Shown: positions 41,285-50,642, counted from the first letter of the stretch. The stretch: 64,000 bases of DNA from Spirochaetia bacterium (GCA_900769985.1 CAAGIS010000140.1:1-64000), one strand, 5' to 3'. Notes: generated by a model not told the origin, from the letters alone. Numbers and translations are program-made.

Positions 41285-42198
41285 CTCTCTTTGAAATAAA
41301 ATCAGCGGCAGTAAAAAAATTAACCGGTGCAGGATTTTTAACCCCAAATCTTGATGCAGACTGTCTTCTGCAGTATCTTCTTAAAAAAGACAAAACTTTT
41401 ATTCTTTTAAATCGTGATTTGCCGCTTTCTGAGCATCAGATTTCTGATTTTAACAATTTAATTGAACAAAGAATGACAGGACTTCCTGTTGCATACATAA
41501 CAGGAAAAAAAGAATTTTTCGGCATAGAATTTTTTGTAACGCCTGACGTTTTAATTCCAAAACCTGATACAGAAATTCTCGTTGAACATGCACTAAAAAA
41601 AATCCTTGATTATGAAAAAAAAGAAATCTCTCTTGCTGATGTATGCACAGGAAGCGGCTGTATAGGACTCAGCGTTTTATTTAATGTAAATATAAAAGAA
41701 AAAGACAGCGGCAAAAAAATAAATCTTGTTATGACAGATTTAAGTCCTGCAGCTCTTGATGTCGCAAAAAAAAATGCAGAAAATATTTTTTCTGATTCAA
41801 AAGAAAAAAACAAAATTGAATTTTTGCAAGGCGATTTATTATGCGGAAAATCTGGCTTTGATTTTATTTTATCAAATCCGCCGTATGTTCCACATTGCGA
41901 AGTTGAAAAACTTTTGCTCGATGGCCGCTCAGAACCGCGTCTTGCTTTAGACGGCGACATTGATTTTTTTGTCAGCAGAAAAAGTCCTGAAACTGACGAT
42001 GGACTTGCAGTTATAAGGCGGCTTGTTCCGCTTGCATATAATGCGCTCAATGACGGCGGCATCTTTTTAATGGAAAGCGGCGAATATCAGGCAGAAGATG
42101 TAAGAAATCTTTTTTGTGAAGCGGGTTTTTCTGAAACAGAAACTTTAAATGATTTGTCAGGCCAGCCGAGAGTTACGGCCGGCAAAAAATTAAGGTAA
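41281..42198 (+). CDS. prmC: Peptide chain release factor glutamine N5-methyltransferase
   Basis: 305 residues. SAM-binding LADVCTGSGCIGLS and catalytic NPPY (199-202) in FILSNPPYVPHCEV; LIPKPDTEILVEHAL is also characteristic. It methylates the GGQ glutamine of RF1/RF2. Its ATG overlaps the stop of the c-di-GMP gene by four bases, so translation of prmC is probably coupled to that gene. Converges with mazG with a 19-base gap. Confidence 0.95.
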   Translation: MTLFEIKSAAVKKLTGAGFLTPNLDADCLLQYLLKKDKTFILLNRDLPLSEHQISDFNNLIEQRMTGLPVAYITGKKEFFGIEFFVTPDVLIPKPDTEILVEHALKKILDYEKKEISLADVCTGSGCIGLSVLFNVNIKEKDSGKKINLVMTDLSPAALDVAKKNAENIFSDSKEKNKIEFLQGDLLCGKSGFDFILSNPPYVPHCEVEKLLLDGRSEPRLALDGDIDFFVSRKSPETDDGLAVIRRLVPLAYNALNDGGIFLMESGEYQAEDVRNLFCEAGFSETETLNDLSGQPRVTAGKKLR

Positions 42199-42217
42199 AA
42201 AAATTAAAATCCTGACT

Positions 42218-43132
42218 TTATTTTTTTTCATTTGTTTTTGCTTCGTTCCAGAATTTATCCATAAGTTCAAGTTTACCGGGGAGCATTTCTTCGCCGGCTT
42301 CTTCCATTTTCTGCTGAACGTAAGAAAAGCGCCTGTAAAATTTTTCATTTGTAATATTAAGTGCAACGTCAGGATTTACTCCAAGGTGTCTGGCATAATT
42401 TACGACGGCAAAAAGCAAGTCTCCGATTTCGCTTTCGAGAGCTTTCTTGTCATCCTTAATTCTGGCTTCTTCTGCTTCTCTAAATTCTTCCGTGATTTTT
42501 GCTTTTACGTCTTCAATCTTATCCCAGTCAAAACCTTTTTTACTAGCTTTTTTCTGCATTTTAAAAGATTTAAGTAAAGGCGGAAAACCTTTTGGTACTT
42601 CATCCAGAATGCAAGAACTTTTACGGCCTTCAACTTTTTCTTTTATTTTGTCCCATTGGTTCAAAACTTCTGTACTTGTTTTTACGTTTGTATCTGCGCA
42701 AACTTTGCCGGCGCTTGCAGGAAAAACATGCGGATGACGCCGGATTAATTTTTCTGCAAGTTCGTTTAAAACGTCTGCAACAGAAAAATCGCCTGACTGT
42801 TCATTCATATAGCTTATCATCGTGGCGTTTAAAATTACGTCGCCGAGTTCTTCCTTTGAGTGAACTGCATCTTCCATCGTAATCGCATCGACTGCTTCAA
42901 AAGTTTCTTCGATTAAATCCTGCCTCATCGAAAGCGGTGTCTGCTCCCTGTCCCAGGGACAGCCGTTTTCACTTCGTAAAATTCTTATGACGTTGTAGAG
43001 CCTCCCGAACGCATCTTTTGCAGAATTGAATTCCCCCGAAAGCACGCTGTCAAAATCAGGAACTGAATTTTTTGCATTTAAATTTGTTTTTACATTAGCT
43101 TGTGCATTTAAATTTGAATTAAGAGTTGACAT
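42218..43132 (-). CDS. mazG: Nucleoside triphosphate pyrophosphohydrolase MazG
   Basis: 304 residues. RLYNVIRILRSENGCPWDRE and QTPLSMRQDLIEETFEAVDA open the first MazG domain (EExxE near ELGDVILNA); the second has EFREAEEARIKDDKKALESE and IGDLLFAVVNYARHLGVNPD. The first ~35 residues are an Asn/Ala-rich extension not typical of the family, so a later start is possible. The enzyme clears aberrant NTPs. Its 5' end overlaps the 3' end of pth by 14 bases. Confidence 0.93.
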   Translation of the reverse strand: MSTLNSNLNAQANVKTNLNAKNSVPDFDSVLSGEFNSAKDAFGRLYNVIRILRSENGCPWDREQTPLSMRQDLIEETFEAVDAITMEDAVHSKEELGDVILNATMISYMNEQSGDFSVADVLNELAEKLIRRHPHVFPASAGKVCADTNVKTSTEVLNQWDKIKEKVEGRKSSCILDEVPKGFPPLLKSFKMQKKASKKGFDWDKIEDVKAKITEEFREAEEARIKDDKKALESEIGDLLFAVVNYARHLGVNPDVALNITNEKFYRRFSYVQQKMEEAGEEMLPGKLELMDKFWNEAKTNEKK

Positions 43133-43772
43133 TTACTTTTCCCCATTTTGCCGTTAATCTTGAAGGCTCTTCTGCAAGAATAGCCTTTGCAAACACGAAA
43201 CTTGCTTTTTCAAAGACAATGTTTAATAAAGTTTCTTCGTCATACGAAAAATTGCTTAAAACATAATCTGCAATGTTTACGTTCTGCGGTTTTCCGATTC
43301 CGAACCTCAGCCTAAAAAAATCAGGTGTTCCAAAAACACCTTTTACAGAGCGCAGACCGTTGTGTCCTGCAAGTCCGCCTGACCATTTAAAACTGAAAAA
43401 GCCGGGGTTCAGTTCAAGTTCATCATGACAAATTAAAACATTTTCCGGTTTTATTTTATAAAACTGGCAGACCTCGATTACGCTTTGTCCTGAAAGATTC
43501 ATATAAGTTTCGGGCTTTAGAAAAAACAGTTTTGACGGTGCTTTTGCAGGAACAGAAAAATTACTGCCATCTTTTGAAAGTTCTGGATAAAACTGAACTG
43601 CAAGTCTTGCAAATTCAGCGTAATCAAGGCTTGCAATCTGTCCTTTAAACTTTGTCTGAAAATTTAATTTATTGTAAAAAGGCAATTTTTCTGCAAACTG
43701 CCATGCAACATTATGCCGGGTCTTTTCGTATTCCCTTCCGTAATTTCCTAAAAAAACAACCAATTCAATCAT
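43119..43772 (-). CDS. pth: Peptidyl-tRNA hydrolase
   Basis: 217 residues from the ATG at 43772 (MIELVVFLGNYGREYEKTRH). Catalytic His in TRHNVAW, LFFLKPETYMNLSGQSV, CHDELELNPGFFSFKWSGGL and AGHNGLRSV are all present. GNYG replaces the usual GNPG. A longer ORF to 43817 is Lys/Arg-rich and not used. A TATTAT -10 box ends six bases before this ATG, pointing to a leaderless mRNA. First gene of pth-mazG. Confidence 0.95.
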   Translation of the reverse strand: MIELVVFLGNYGREYEKTRHNVAWQFAEKLPFYNKLNFQTKFKGQIASLDYAEFARLAVQFYPELSKDGSNFSVPAKAPSKLFFLKPETYMNLSGQSVIEVCQFYKIKPENVLICHDELELNPGFFSFKWSGGLAGHNGLRSVKGVFGTPDFFRLRFGIGKPQNVNIADYVLSNFSYDEETLLNIVFEKASFVFAKAILAEEPSRLTAKWGKVNVNS

Positions 43773-43778
43773 GCAGAA

Positions 43779-43807
43779 ATAATAGCGTTTTTTTTTGCGA
43801 CGGTAAA
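43779..43807 (-). promoter_or_regulatory. pth promoter, leaderless arrangement
   Basis: TTTACC (43807-43802) - 17 bp - TATTAT (43784-43779), then six bases to the ATG at 43772. No Shine-Dalgarno sequence. Confidence 0.6.
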
Positions 43808-43840
43808 GAAAAAACAAAAAGATAAAAAGAAAAAAATGAT

Positions 43841-43870
43841 TTTACAACATATAGATTTTGGTGATATAAT
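43841..43870 (+). promoter_or_regulatory. Promoter of the chemotaxis receptor gene
   Basis: TTTACA (43841-43846) - 18 bp - TATAAT (43865-43870), giving a leader of about 25 bases with a GGGGAAGG ribosome-binding site. It contrasts with the leaderless neighbours. Confidence 0.6.
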
Positions 43871-43902
43871 AAAAACGTAAAATTCGTTTTTTGGGGAAGG
43901 TT

Positions 43903-45990
43903 ATGCAGACTTCTGTTTCATTAAAAGTGAAACTTTCAGTTTCTATTTTGACAATTATAATTGTATCAAATTTGTTTTTAGTAACTTTTCTTTACAAAAA
44001 GTCGCGCGCGGAACTTATCAATTCAATTCAGAAAAACAACAAGCAGTTCACTTATTCTACTGCAATCGAAATCCAGAACATAAACGATAAGGAATATAAA
44101 ATGCTTTCTTCGTTGGCAAATATTCCTTCAATCAGAGATCCTGATGTAGATTTAAAAGAAAAATGGAATATGATAAATGCCGTAATCAAAGACGACAAAT
44201 CTTATATTGGAATGGCAATTTATGATGAACACGGAGTAGGCTGGACTACAACCGGAAAATATCAGGATTTACATACGCGTGAGTATCTGAGGATTGCGCT
44301 TCAGGGCAAGGCTTCAATTCTTGATCCTGCCTGGTCGCCTGTAAACGGCAAACTTTCTACGTTCTACGCACTGCCTGTATATGATTTGTCAAAAACGCAG
44401 ATTGGCGTAATCGTTTCAGTTATTGACAGCCTCCAGTTGTGCAGGAGCGTTTCAAACGTGATTCTCGGCAAGAATTCTCATCCATACGTTATCAATAGGA
44501 TTACAGGAAAATATGTTGCGCACCCTGATATCGATTTATTAAAAGAAGGAAAAAGTCTATACGATGAAATTCCTGCTGAAATGGAATCTGTGATTGAAGA
44601 AATAAAAGCCGGCATTGCAAATTCTGTTTTTTGCCGCGATGAAACTACAAAAAAAGAATATAGTATTTCATATCAGCCTGTAGGAGGAAACTCTGATTGG
44701 GTCGTAATCTGTTCTGCTCCTGCTGACGATTTTCTTGGTGGACTTGTCAGATTCAGAAATCTTGCAATTATTTTTGTCATAATTTTTACGATAGTTTCGA
44801 TGTGTATTGTTTTTGGCATTGTATTAAAGGCGCTCAAACCGATGAGTACATTAAAAGAATCTATTAAGACGATTGCTTCAGGCCATGCTGATTTGACAAG
44901 CCGCATTGACATTTCTGCAAAAGATGAAATTGGCGAAGTTGTAAATGGGTTCAACGATTTTACTGCAAAGCTTCAGAGCATTGTAAGCGACGTAAAATTT
45001 GCAAAAGACGATTTGCTTTCGGCAGATTCGACTTTACAGGAAACGACCGAAAATACAAACGCTTCAATTCTTCATATTGTTTCAAACATCGGCGGAGTAA
45101 ACGGCGAAATTGCAAAACAGGCTGAATGTGTAAATGACACTGTTACGGCTGTTAACCAGATTGCCGAAAACATTACAATGCTTGACACTCTTGTTCAGAA
45201 TCAGGTTTTAGGAACGCAGAACGCATCAAGTGCAGTTGAACAGATGATAGGCAACATTCAGGCAGTAAACCATTCTGTCGAAAAAATGGCAGAGCGCTTT
45301 GACTGTCTTTTAAACGATGCTCAAAACGGTTCAGCAAAGCAGAATGACGTAAGCGAAAAAATTACTCACATTGCCGAACAGTCTGCAATGCTTCAGGAAG
45401 CAAATGCCGTAATCGCATCTATTGCAGAACAGACAAACCTTCTTGCAATGAACGCTGCAATTGAAGCCGCTCATGCAGGAGATTCTGGTAAGGGATTTAG
45501 CGTTGTTGCAGATGAAATCAGAAAACTCTCAGAAACTTCTTCTTCCCAGTCAAAAAACATCGGCGAACAGCTCCAGTCAATTCAAGACTCGATTCAGAAT
45601 GTCGTAACTGCTTCAAACGAATCAAATCAGACTTTTACGACAGTCGTGCAGGAAATAAAGACTACAAACCAGCTTATGCAGGAAATTAAAAATGCGATGA
45701 TGGAACAGCAGACTGGTTCTTCCCAGATAAGCGATTCCCTCATTTTAATGAAAGAAAGTGCCAATAATGTAAAATCTGAATCTGTAAAAATGAACGAACA
45801 GAACAAAAATATTCTTGACGAAGTACAGCGATTAAAAGATACGACTGGTGTTATGAACCAAAAAATTTCTGCAATGGAACAGGATATAGGTCATATTTCT
45901 GATTCTGGAAAATCACTTACAGAAATTTCAAATATAATGAGTGATTCTATCAAGCATATCGGTGACCGCATTGACGAGTTCCAAGTGTGA
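43903..45990 (+). CDS. Methyl-accepting chemotaxis protein with dCache-type sensor
   Basis: 695 residues, start at 43903 behind GGGGAAGG. First membrane segment at ~10-30, periplasmic Cache domain to ~285 (SYIGMAIYDEHGVGWTTTGK, DPAWSPVNGKLSTFYALPVY, SDWVVICSAP), second membrane segment at ~290-315, HAMP (LKPMSTLKESIKTIASGHAD), then the signalling hairpin with tip IAEQTNLLAMNAAIEAAHAG. It binds a small ligand outside the cell and controls CheA. No chemotaxis partners are nearby. Confidence 0.93.
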   Translation: MQTSVSLKVKLSVSILTIIIVSNLFLVTFLYKKSRAELINSIQKNNKQFTYSTAIEIQNINDKEYKMLSSLANIPSIRDPDVDLKEKWNMINAVIKDDKSYIGMAIYDEHGVGWTTTGKYQDLHTREYLRIALQGKASILDPAWSPVNGKLSTFYALPVYDLSKTQIGVIVSVIDSLQLCRSVSNVILGKNSHPYVINRITGKYVAHPDIDLLKEGKSLYDEIPAEMESVIEEIKAGIANSVFCRDETTKKEYSISYQPVGGNSDWVVICSAPADDFLGGLVRFRNLAIIFVIIFTIVSMCIVFGIVLKALKPMSTLKESIKTIASGHADLTSRIDISAKDEIGEVVNGFNDFTAKLQSIVSDVKFAKDDLLSADSTLQETTENTNASILHIVSNIGGVNGEIAKQAECVNDTVTAVNQIAENITMLDTLVQNQVLGTQNASSAVEQMIGNIQAVNHSVEKMAERFDCLLNDAQNGSAKQNDVSEKITHIAEQSAMLQEANAVIASIAEQTNLLAMNAAIEAAHAGDSGKGFSVVADEIRKLSETSSSQSKNIGEQLQSIQDSIQNVVTASNESNQTFTTVVQEIKTTNQLMQEIKNAMMEQQTGSSQISDSLILMKESANNVKSESVKMNEQNKNILDEVQRLKDTTGVMNQKISAMEQDIGHISDSGKSLTEISNIMSDSIKHIGDRIDEFQV

Positions 45991-46028
45991 AAGTAGAATT
46001 TGATAGAATTATTGAATTTATATTTGCA

Positions 46029-46057
46029 TTTACATTTTACGTAAATTTCATTATATT
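46029..46057 (+). promoter_or_regulatory. clpP promoter, leaderless arrangement
   Basis: TTTACA (46029-46034) - 17 bp - TATATT (46052-46057), then six bases to the ATG at 46064. Confidence 0.65.
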
Positions 46058-46063
46058 AAAGAT

Positions 46064-46672
46064 ATGAATAAAATTTACTTAGATGACGAAAGCGAAGACG
46101 AAAAAAAAGCAGGCAAGCCTGATGTTTTTGCACAGGAATTTTTAAAAACCCGTCAAATTCTTTTATCTGGCGAAATCAACAAGGAAAGCGCGGAAAATTT
46201 TAATAAACAGCTTTTAATTATGGAATCAAATAACAGGGAACTTCCTGTTTATGTTTATATTGATTCTCCAGGCGGAGATGTTTCTGCGGGATTTGCAATT
46301 TATGACATGATTCGCTTTGTAAGTTGTCCTGTCATTCTTATAGGAAACGGACTTATTGCAAGTGCGGCCGCATTGATTTTACTTTCTGTTCCAAAAGAAA
46401 GACGCGTTGGACTGCCTGACAGTGAATATCTTATTCATCAGCCGCTGTCTGGTATGAAAGGTACTGCTACAGAAATTCAGATTCATGCAGCGAACCTTGC
46501 AAAAACAAAAGAAAAGCTTAATAAAATAATTTCAGAAGCAACCGGTACTGATTTGGAAAAAGTAAAGGCTGATACGGAACGTGATTACTGGCTTAATGCA
46601 GAAGAAGCCCTTGAATACGGTCTTATCAGTAAAATAATTTCCAATAGAAAAGAACTGGAAGATGTAAAATAG
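46064..46672 (+). CDS. clpP: ClpP-type serine protease subunit
   Basis: 202 residues. Catalytic Ser100 in GLIASAAAL, His125 in YLIHQPLSG and Asp174 in TERDYW; YIDSPGGDVSAGFAIYDMI forms the oxyanion region. The serine motif is GLIASAAA rather than the usual GxAASMGA, so this is a divergent ClpP. It needs a Clp ATPase, not present in the window. First gene of a run with a GNAT protein, an RNA-binding protein and an MBL hydrolase, with gaps of 12-18 bases. Confidence 0.88.
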   Translation: MNKIYLDDESEDEKKAGKPDVFAQEFLKTRQILLSGEINKESAENFNKQLLIMESNNRELPVYVYIDSPGGDVSAGFAIYDMIRFVSCPVILIGNGLIASAAALILLSVPKERRVGLPDSEYLIHQPLSGMKGTATEIQIHAANLAKTKEKLNKIISEATGTDLEKVKADTERDYWLNAEEALEYGLISKIISNRKELEDVK

Positions 46673-46688
46673 CAGACTAATCGGCGAT

Positions 46689-47594
46689 ATGGTTTTTGAA
46701 TTAACAGATGAACTAGTAAATTCAATTATCTCTGCATTGGAAAATCAAGATAAAAAATTTATGGTTGATGCTGCTTCAAATTCTCTCGCCGAAAAAGCAG
46801 AAGATATAATCTGTGATGAAGAAAATTATTACGAACTTCCATTGTGGAATTCTGCAGACGGTTTTTCATTAATGGAACAGTTTGCAAATAATCTTCATTC
46901 ACCGATTGCCAGAAATGATTTGCAGAACGTACTTCATTCTGGAAGGGGGGTATTCAGAGGATTTAAGGATGTTTTAAAGTCTTATCCTGAGGTTGAAAAA
47001 AAGTGGCATTATTTTAAAAATAAACAACTTATTTATTATGTAAACCAATGGTATAACTCTTTGAGAGAAACATGGGGTCTTGAAAAATTAGATTATGAAA
47101 TCGAAGAAACTGAAGATTTACTTAGTGACGACTTTGTGTTTACTCAATATGATTTTACATGTGACAGAGATGAAGTTTTAAAATGTATCGATTCTATTGC
47201 AAAAGATTATTGTGCAGAATTACCTGACGAAATCAGCAATGCTTTATCAGATTTATGGAAAGCAAGGGCAGACGACGGATTTGGAAAAAATGCCTGTGGT
47301 TTCGTATGCCGGTCTTTTTCAAAAGAATTTGCAGGTAGTGTTATCTTTGCACCATGTCTTGACAATGCACCGAATACTGTTTTACTCACCAGTTTTTTTG
47401 TGCAGGAAAAATATCGCGGTCTTGGAATCGGGCGGAAACTTTTTGAACAGTCGCTGGCCGAATTAAAAAAACGCAGATTTAAGTGGGTATTAATAGCAAA
47501 TACAATTATTCCTGAAACTATTACACCTTTATTGTTATGTTCAGGGTTTAAACCGATTGGTTCAGGATATATTGCAGATTTGTTTTTAGATTAA
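46689..47594 (+). CDS. GNAT-family N-acetyltransferase
   Basis: 301 residues. The C-terminal ~140 residues carry the GNAT fold with the acetyl-CoA loop FVQEKYRGLGIGRKLFEQSL and FKWVLIANT later. The N-terminal half is acidic and unassigned (DEENYYELPLWNSADGFSLM). Substrate unknown. It sits between clpP and the RNA-binding protein in one probable operon; no strong ribosome-binding site is seen. Confidence 0.78.
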   Translation: MVFELTDELVNSIISALENQDKKFMVDAASNSLAEKAEDIICDEENYYELPLWNSADGFSLMEQFANNLHSPIARNDLQNVLHSGRGVFRGFKDVLKSYPEVEKKWHYFKNKQLIYYVNQWYNSLRETWGLEKLDYEIEETEDLLSDDFVFTQYDFTCDRDEVLKCIDSIAKDYCAELPDEISNALSDLWKARADDGFGKNACGFVCRSFSKEFAGSVIFAPCLDNAPNTVLLTSFFVQEKYRGLGIGRKLFEQSLAELKKRRFKWVLIANTIIPETITPLLLCSGFKPIGSGYIADLFLD

Positions 47595-47612
47595 TTTTAT
47601 GGGAGCAAATTT

Positions 47613-48371
47613 ATGTCTTTTAAAAGAGAAACTGAAGTTAATATGAGTCAATTAGAGGCCTTTTTGCAGAATGCAGTTGAAAGGGTAAAAACAGAAGAAA
47701 ATCCAGATTTGTTAAATGATATTAAGAAGGTTTTTAAAAAGAATGTTCCGTTTTCATTAAGAATGTATGTTGCAGCTTATCTTACAAAGCAGTGCGGAAG
47801 TCATTACAGACCAAGACGGGAATATTCAGAACGCCGTAGCCGTGATTATCGTAAGGAAAGCTTGCGTTCAGATTTTTCTCAGGAAAAAAATCGCGAAAAT
47901 GAAAATACAGAAACACGGATTCCTCATCCGAGAGTTCAGATTGATGAGGCTTTTGCAGCAACAATTTTTGTCGGAATCGGCAAAAACCGCCGTGTTTTTC
48001 CAAGAGATTTAGTCGGACTTTTAATCAGCGTTGCAGGACTTGACCGTGACAGAATCGGAGATATTCGTGTGCTTGCAAATTATTCTTTTGTCCAGTTGTT
48101 CAAAGAGGATGCTGACAAGGCAATTAATGCCTTAAACGGATATGAATACCGCGGAAGAAAACTTTCTGTAAGTTATTCACGTCAGAAAGACATTGACAGC
48201 ACGGACGACGATTCTATTCCACAGTCAGTAAGCTCAGGTTATACAGACCAGTCTGCAACTCAGATTCAGGACGATGAAGCTGCATATGCTGCAGCAGAAA
48301 AAGCTATGGAAAATGCAGAAGGTTTTTCTGCTCCTGCAACACCTTCTGGTGAATCAAATTTCTTAGTATAG
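47613..48371 (+). CDS. Stand-alone DbpA-type RNA-binding domain protein
   Basis: 252 residues. A basic, disordered-looking segment (RPRREYSERRSRDYRKES) precedes a DbpA-like RRM fold at about 118-190: ATIFVGIGKNRRVFPRDLVG, GLDRDRIGDIRVLANYSFVQ and GRKLSVSYSRQ. In DbpA this domain follows DEAD-box helicase domains and binds 23S rRNA hairpin 92; no helicase domain exists here. The tail is Ser/Ala/Gln-rich. GGGAG ribosome-binding site; an alternative start at 47643 is possible. Confidence 0.82.
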   Translation: MSFKRETEVNMSQLEAFLQNAVERVKTEENPDLLNDIKKVFKKNVPFSLRMYVAAYLTKQCGSHYRPRREYSERRSRDYRKESLRSDFSQEKNRENENTETRIPHPRVQIDEAFAATIFVGIGKNRRVFPRDLVGLLISVAGLDRDRIGDIRVLANYSFVQLFKEDADKAINALNGYEYRGRKLSVSYSRQKDIDSTDDDSIPQSVSSGYTDQSATQIQDDEAAYAAAEKAMENAEGFSAPATPSGESNFLV

Positions 48372-48383
48372 TCGGAAACGATT

Positions 48384-49121
48384 ATGAAATTAGAACCACT
48401 GCATACAGGTATTCTTGGTGTTAATACATGGATTGTTCCGATTACAGAAAAGGCAGTTTTTATTGTCGATCCTGCATGTTCAAGTTTGTCAAGCGATGAA
48501 AATGTCGTTGTCGATTACATTGAACAAAAAGGCTTGGTGCCTGTCGCTGTTTTTTTGACGCACGGGCACTTTGATCATGTGCTGGGGTTAAAGCGCCTCA
48601 AAGAAAAGTGGCGTGATATCTGTATTGCAATACATTCTGATGATGCAGAATGTATTGGTTCTAATTCTGAATTTGTGCAGAAAAAATTTTTATCAAGTAT
48701 GGGTGCACAAGTGCCCGAACTTGTGTCTGCGTTAAGTTCACTGCCTGAGCCTGACGTTCTTTTAAAAGACGGAATGACACTTGATAAGGCAGTTTCGAAA
48801 GAAAAAATTTCCTGCTCTTTTTTGGGGAATGAAAGTGCCTGCAGTGCCGGCTATGTTTTGGAGGGACTCTCGCACTGGAGTGTAATTCATACTCCGGGAC
48901 ATTCAAAAGGTTCTGTCTGCTATTATAATGAAAAAGAAAAAATTTTAATTTCTGGCGACACTGTGTTTTACGGAACTTACGGCAGGACAGATTTATACGG
49001 TGGAAACGAAGAACAGATAAAAAAAAGTATCTGCATGCTTTTAGAAAAACTCCCCGAAGATACTGCTGTGTATCCGGGACACGACTCATACGGCTTTACG
49101 CTGGGTTCAAATTATTTCTAA
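48384..49121 (+). CDS. Metallo-beta-lactamase-fold hydrolase, glyoxalase II-like
   Basis: 245 residues. Metal motif THGHFDHVLG (His60, His62, Asp64, His65), later HTPGHSKGSVCYY, SGDTVFYGTYGRTDL and YPGHDSYGFTLGSNY, the full set of a binuclear MBL hydrolase of the thioesterase/GloB-like branch. Substrate unknown. It ends the clpP run and converges with the phosphoesterase gene. Confidence 0.88.
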   Translation: MKLEPLHTGILGVNTWIVPITEKAVFIVDPACSSLSSDENVVVDYIEQKGLVPVAVFLTHGHFDHVLGLKRLKEKWRDICIAIHSDDAECIGSNSEFVQKKFLSSMGAQVPELVSALSSLPEPDVLLKDGMTLDKAVSKEKISCSFLGNESACSAGYVLEGLSHWSVIHTPGHSKGSVCYYNEKEKILISGDTVFYGTYGRTDLYGGNEEQIKKSICMLLEKLPEDTAVYPGHDSYGFTLGSNYF

Positions 49122-49135
49122 AAATCTACGGTTAA

Positions 49136-49843
49136 TTACCAGTGCCGCATTACAGGCGAAAAAGGCTCAAAGAAAATTCCCTGCGAAAGTGAAACTTTTA
49201 TTTCATAAAAAGTGCATGAAACTTTTTCGTTGTCACCCGGAATTTTTATCAGCGCAAACGATGGCGGCAGACCTTGCCTTGGCAAAGAACAACTGCCCGG
49301 ATTTATAAATGTTGCAGTTGCAGAATCTGTTCTGTTTGCGATGTGGGTGTGACCGAAGAGCACTAAATCAGCATTTTTCTGAGCTGCATATTGTTCAAGA
49401 TTTGAAATGCCGTAATAGACGCCAAAACTGTTTCCGTGAGTCAAAAGGATGTTTTTGCCGGCGACTTTTGCAGAGATTGTTTTGGGAATAAAAAGTTCGT
49501 TGTCTGCTTTTTTCTTTGGCATTAAACTATGGCTGAAATTTACGGGAAATAAATTGTCATCGCCGTTGCCCTGTACGATTGCAGTAACGGCAGGAAAGTT
49601 TTTTGCGAATTTTCTGTTTTTTCTGGCAAGTTCAAGATTTAAAATCATGTCAGAAGCACCATCACCACAAAATGCAATCATATCGCATTTGGAAGCAAAT
49701 TCTTCGAGAATAAACTGTAGCGTTTCGGTTTTTCCGTGCGAGTCAGAAATTGCAAGGATTACAGCCTGTTCTTTTTGTGCCAGTTCCATTGCGGCAGTTT
49801 CTGAGCATATCAAATAATTGTCAGTCTGGAAAATTCCTTTCAT
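49136..49843 (-). CDS. YfcE-type metallophosphoesterase
   Basis: 235 residues. ILAISDSHGKTETLQ, FCGDGASDM, VQGNGDD, LTHGNSFGV and LVLFGHTHIA form the five metal motifs of the YfcE/MJ0936 phosphodiesterase family. The ~25 residues before the first motif are an extension (GIFQTDNYLICSETAAMELA), so the enzyme is longer than E. coli YfcE. It starts seven bases after the lipoprotein gene and shares its transcript. Confidence 0.88.
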   Translation of the reverse strand: MKGIFQTDNYLICSETAAMELAQKEQAVILAISDSHGKTETLQFILEEFASKCDMIAFCGDGASDMILNLELARKNRKFAKNFPAVTAIVQGNGDDNLFPVNFSHSLMPKKKADNELFIPKTISAKVAGKNILLTHGNSFGVYYGISNLEQYAAQKNADLVLFGHTHIANRTDSATATFINPGSCSLPRQGLPPSFALIKIPGDNEKVSCTFYEIKVSLSQGIFFEPFSPVMRHW

Positions 49844-49850
49844 ATAAATT

Positions 49851-50642
49851 TTACTGTTCTTTATTTTCGATGATAAAATGGTTGATTGAAGAAAGCCCTG
49901 TTTCTGGGTCTACGTATCGTTTTATTTTGTAGTTTGCGCCTGCGATGTTGTTTACGTGAATGCGAAGTTCGGAATTGCTTTTAAGCGGTTTTTCAAATAG
50001 AAGCATATAGTCAATCGCATTGTCGATAATGTCTTCAATTTCGTCAACGATAACCTGTTCTGATTCTTCTTTTATTTCCTGAACGTTGTCTGACTGCTCT
50101 ACTGCCTTGTCAAGAACGAAGTCGCTTGTAGCTTCGATTGCAAGAATGTCGTCCTGCGGAAACAAAGTGTAAATCGGGAATTCGTTTCCATCTTCCATAT
50201 TTTCGCGGAAAACTGCAAGTGTGTTGTTTGTGTATTCGGGAGCTCCGAGTGTAATTATTCCTGCGATTTTTACGTCTTCAAGCATGGAAATTAATTTTGA
50301 AATCCGTCCTGTGTTGCCGACTTTAAAATCATCAGGAAAAACATAAGGTATGATTAAGCCTGAGTTCTCAGTTCCGTCAGAGATTCCGAAATTTTTTTCG
50401 AGGCGTTCAAGTTCCTGGTTTATAAAATTTTCAGAATTGTAGCCGTAGCCGAAAACAACGCAGATTTTTTTTGCAGAGGGTTGCCATTGCGGACGATCAG
50501 ACTGAGCGTCTGCGTTAAGTTCAGCTTGTTGTGAAGTTTGCTGGTTTATGTTTTTATTTTTTGAACACGATGCAACGCAAAAAATTGAAAGGCACAAAAT
50601 TATGCCGGTTGTTTTAAAAAAAATTCCAGTAGTACGTTTCAT
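49851..50642 (-). CDS. Lipoprotein of unknown function
   Basis: 263 residues. Signal peptide to lipobox VASC (Cys26), then a Gln/Asn-rich linker and a globular part with alternating strands (KKICVVFGYGYNSENFINQE, GLIIPYVFPDDF, VKIAGIITLGAPEY, DDILAIEATSDFVLDKAVEQ) that recalls a periplasmic-binding-protein fold, but no family is recognised. An acidic stretch (EIKEESEQVIVDEIEDI) follows. Its promoter overlaps that of mnmG and suggests a leaderless mRNA. Confidence 0.75.
   Translation of the reverse strand: MKRTTGIFFKTTGIILCLSIFCVASCSKNKNINQQTSQQAELNADAQSDRPQWQPSAKKICVVFGYGYNSENFINQELERLEKNFGISDGTENSGLIIPYVFPDDFKVGNTGRISKLISMLEDVKIAGIITLGAPEYTNNTLAVFRENMEDGNEFPIYTLFPQDDILAIEATSDFVLDKAVEQSDNVQEIKEESEQVIVDEIEDIIDNAIDYMLLFEKPLKSNSELRIHVNNIAGANYKIKRYVDPETGLSSINHFIIENKEQ

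Noticed and set aside
41610..42062. 150-codon minus-strand frame opposite prmC
   Set aside because: Overlaps the NPPY methyltransferase core on the other strand and has Ser/Phe-rich random composition.
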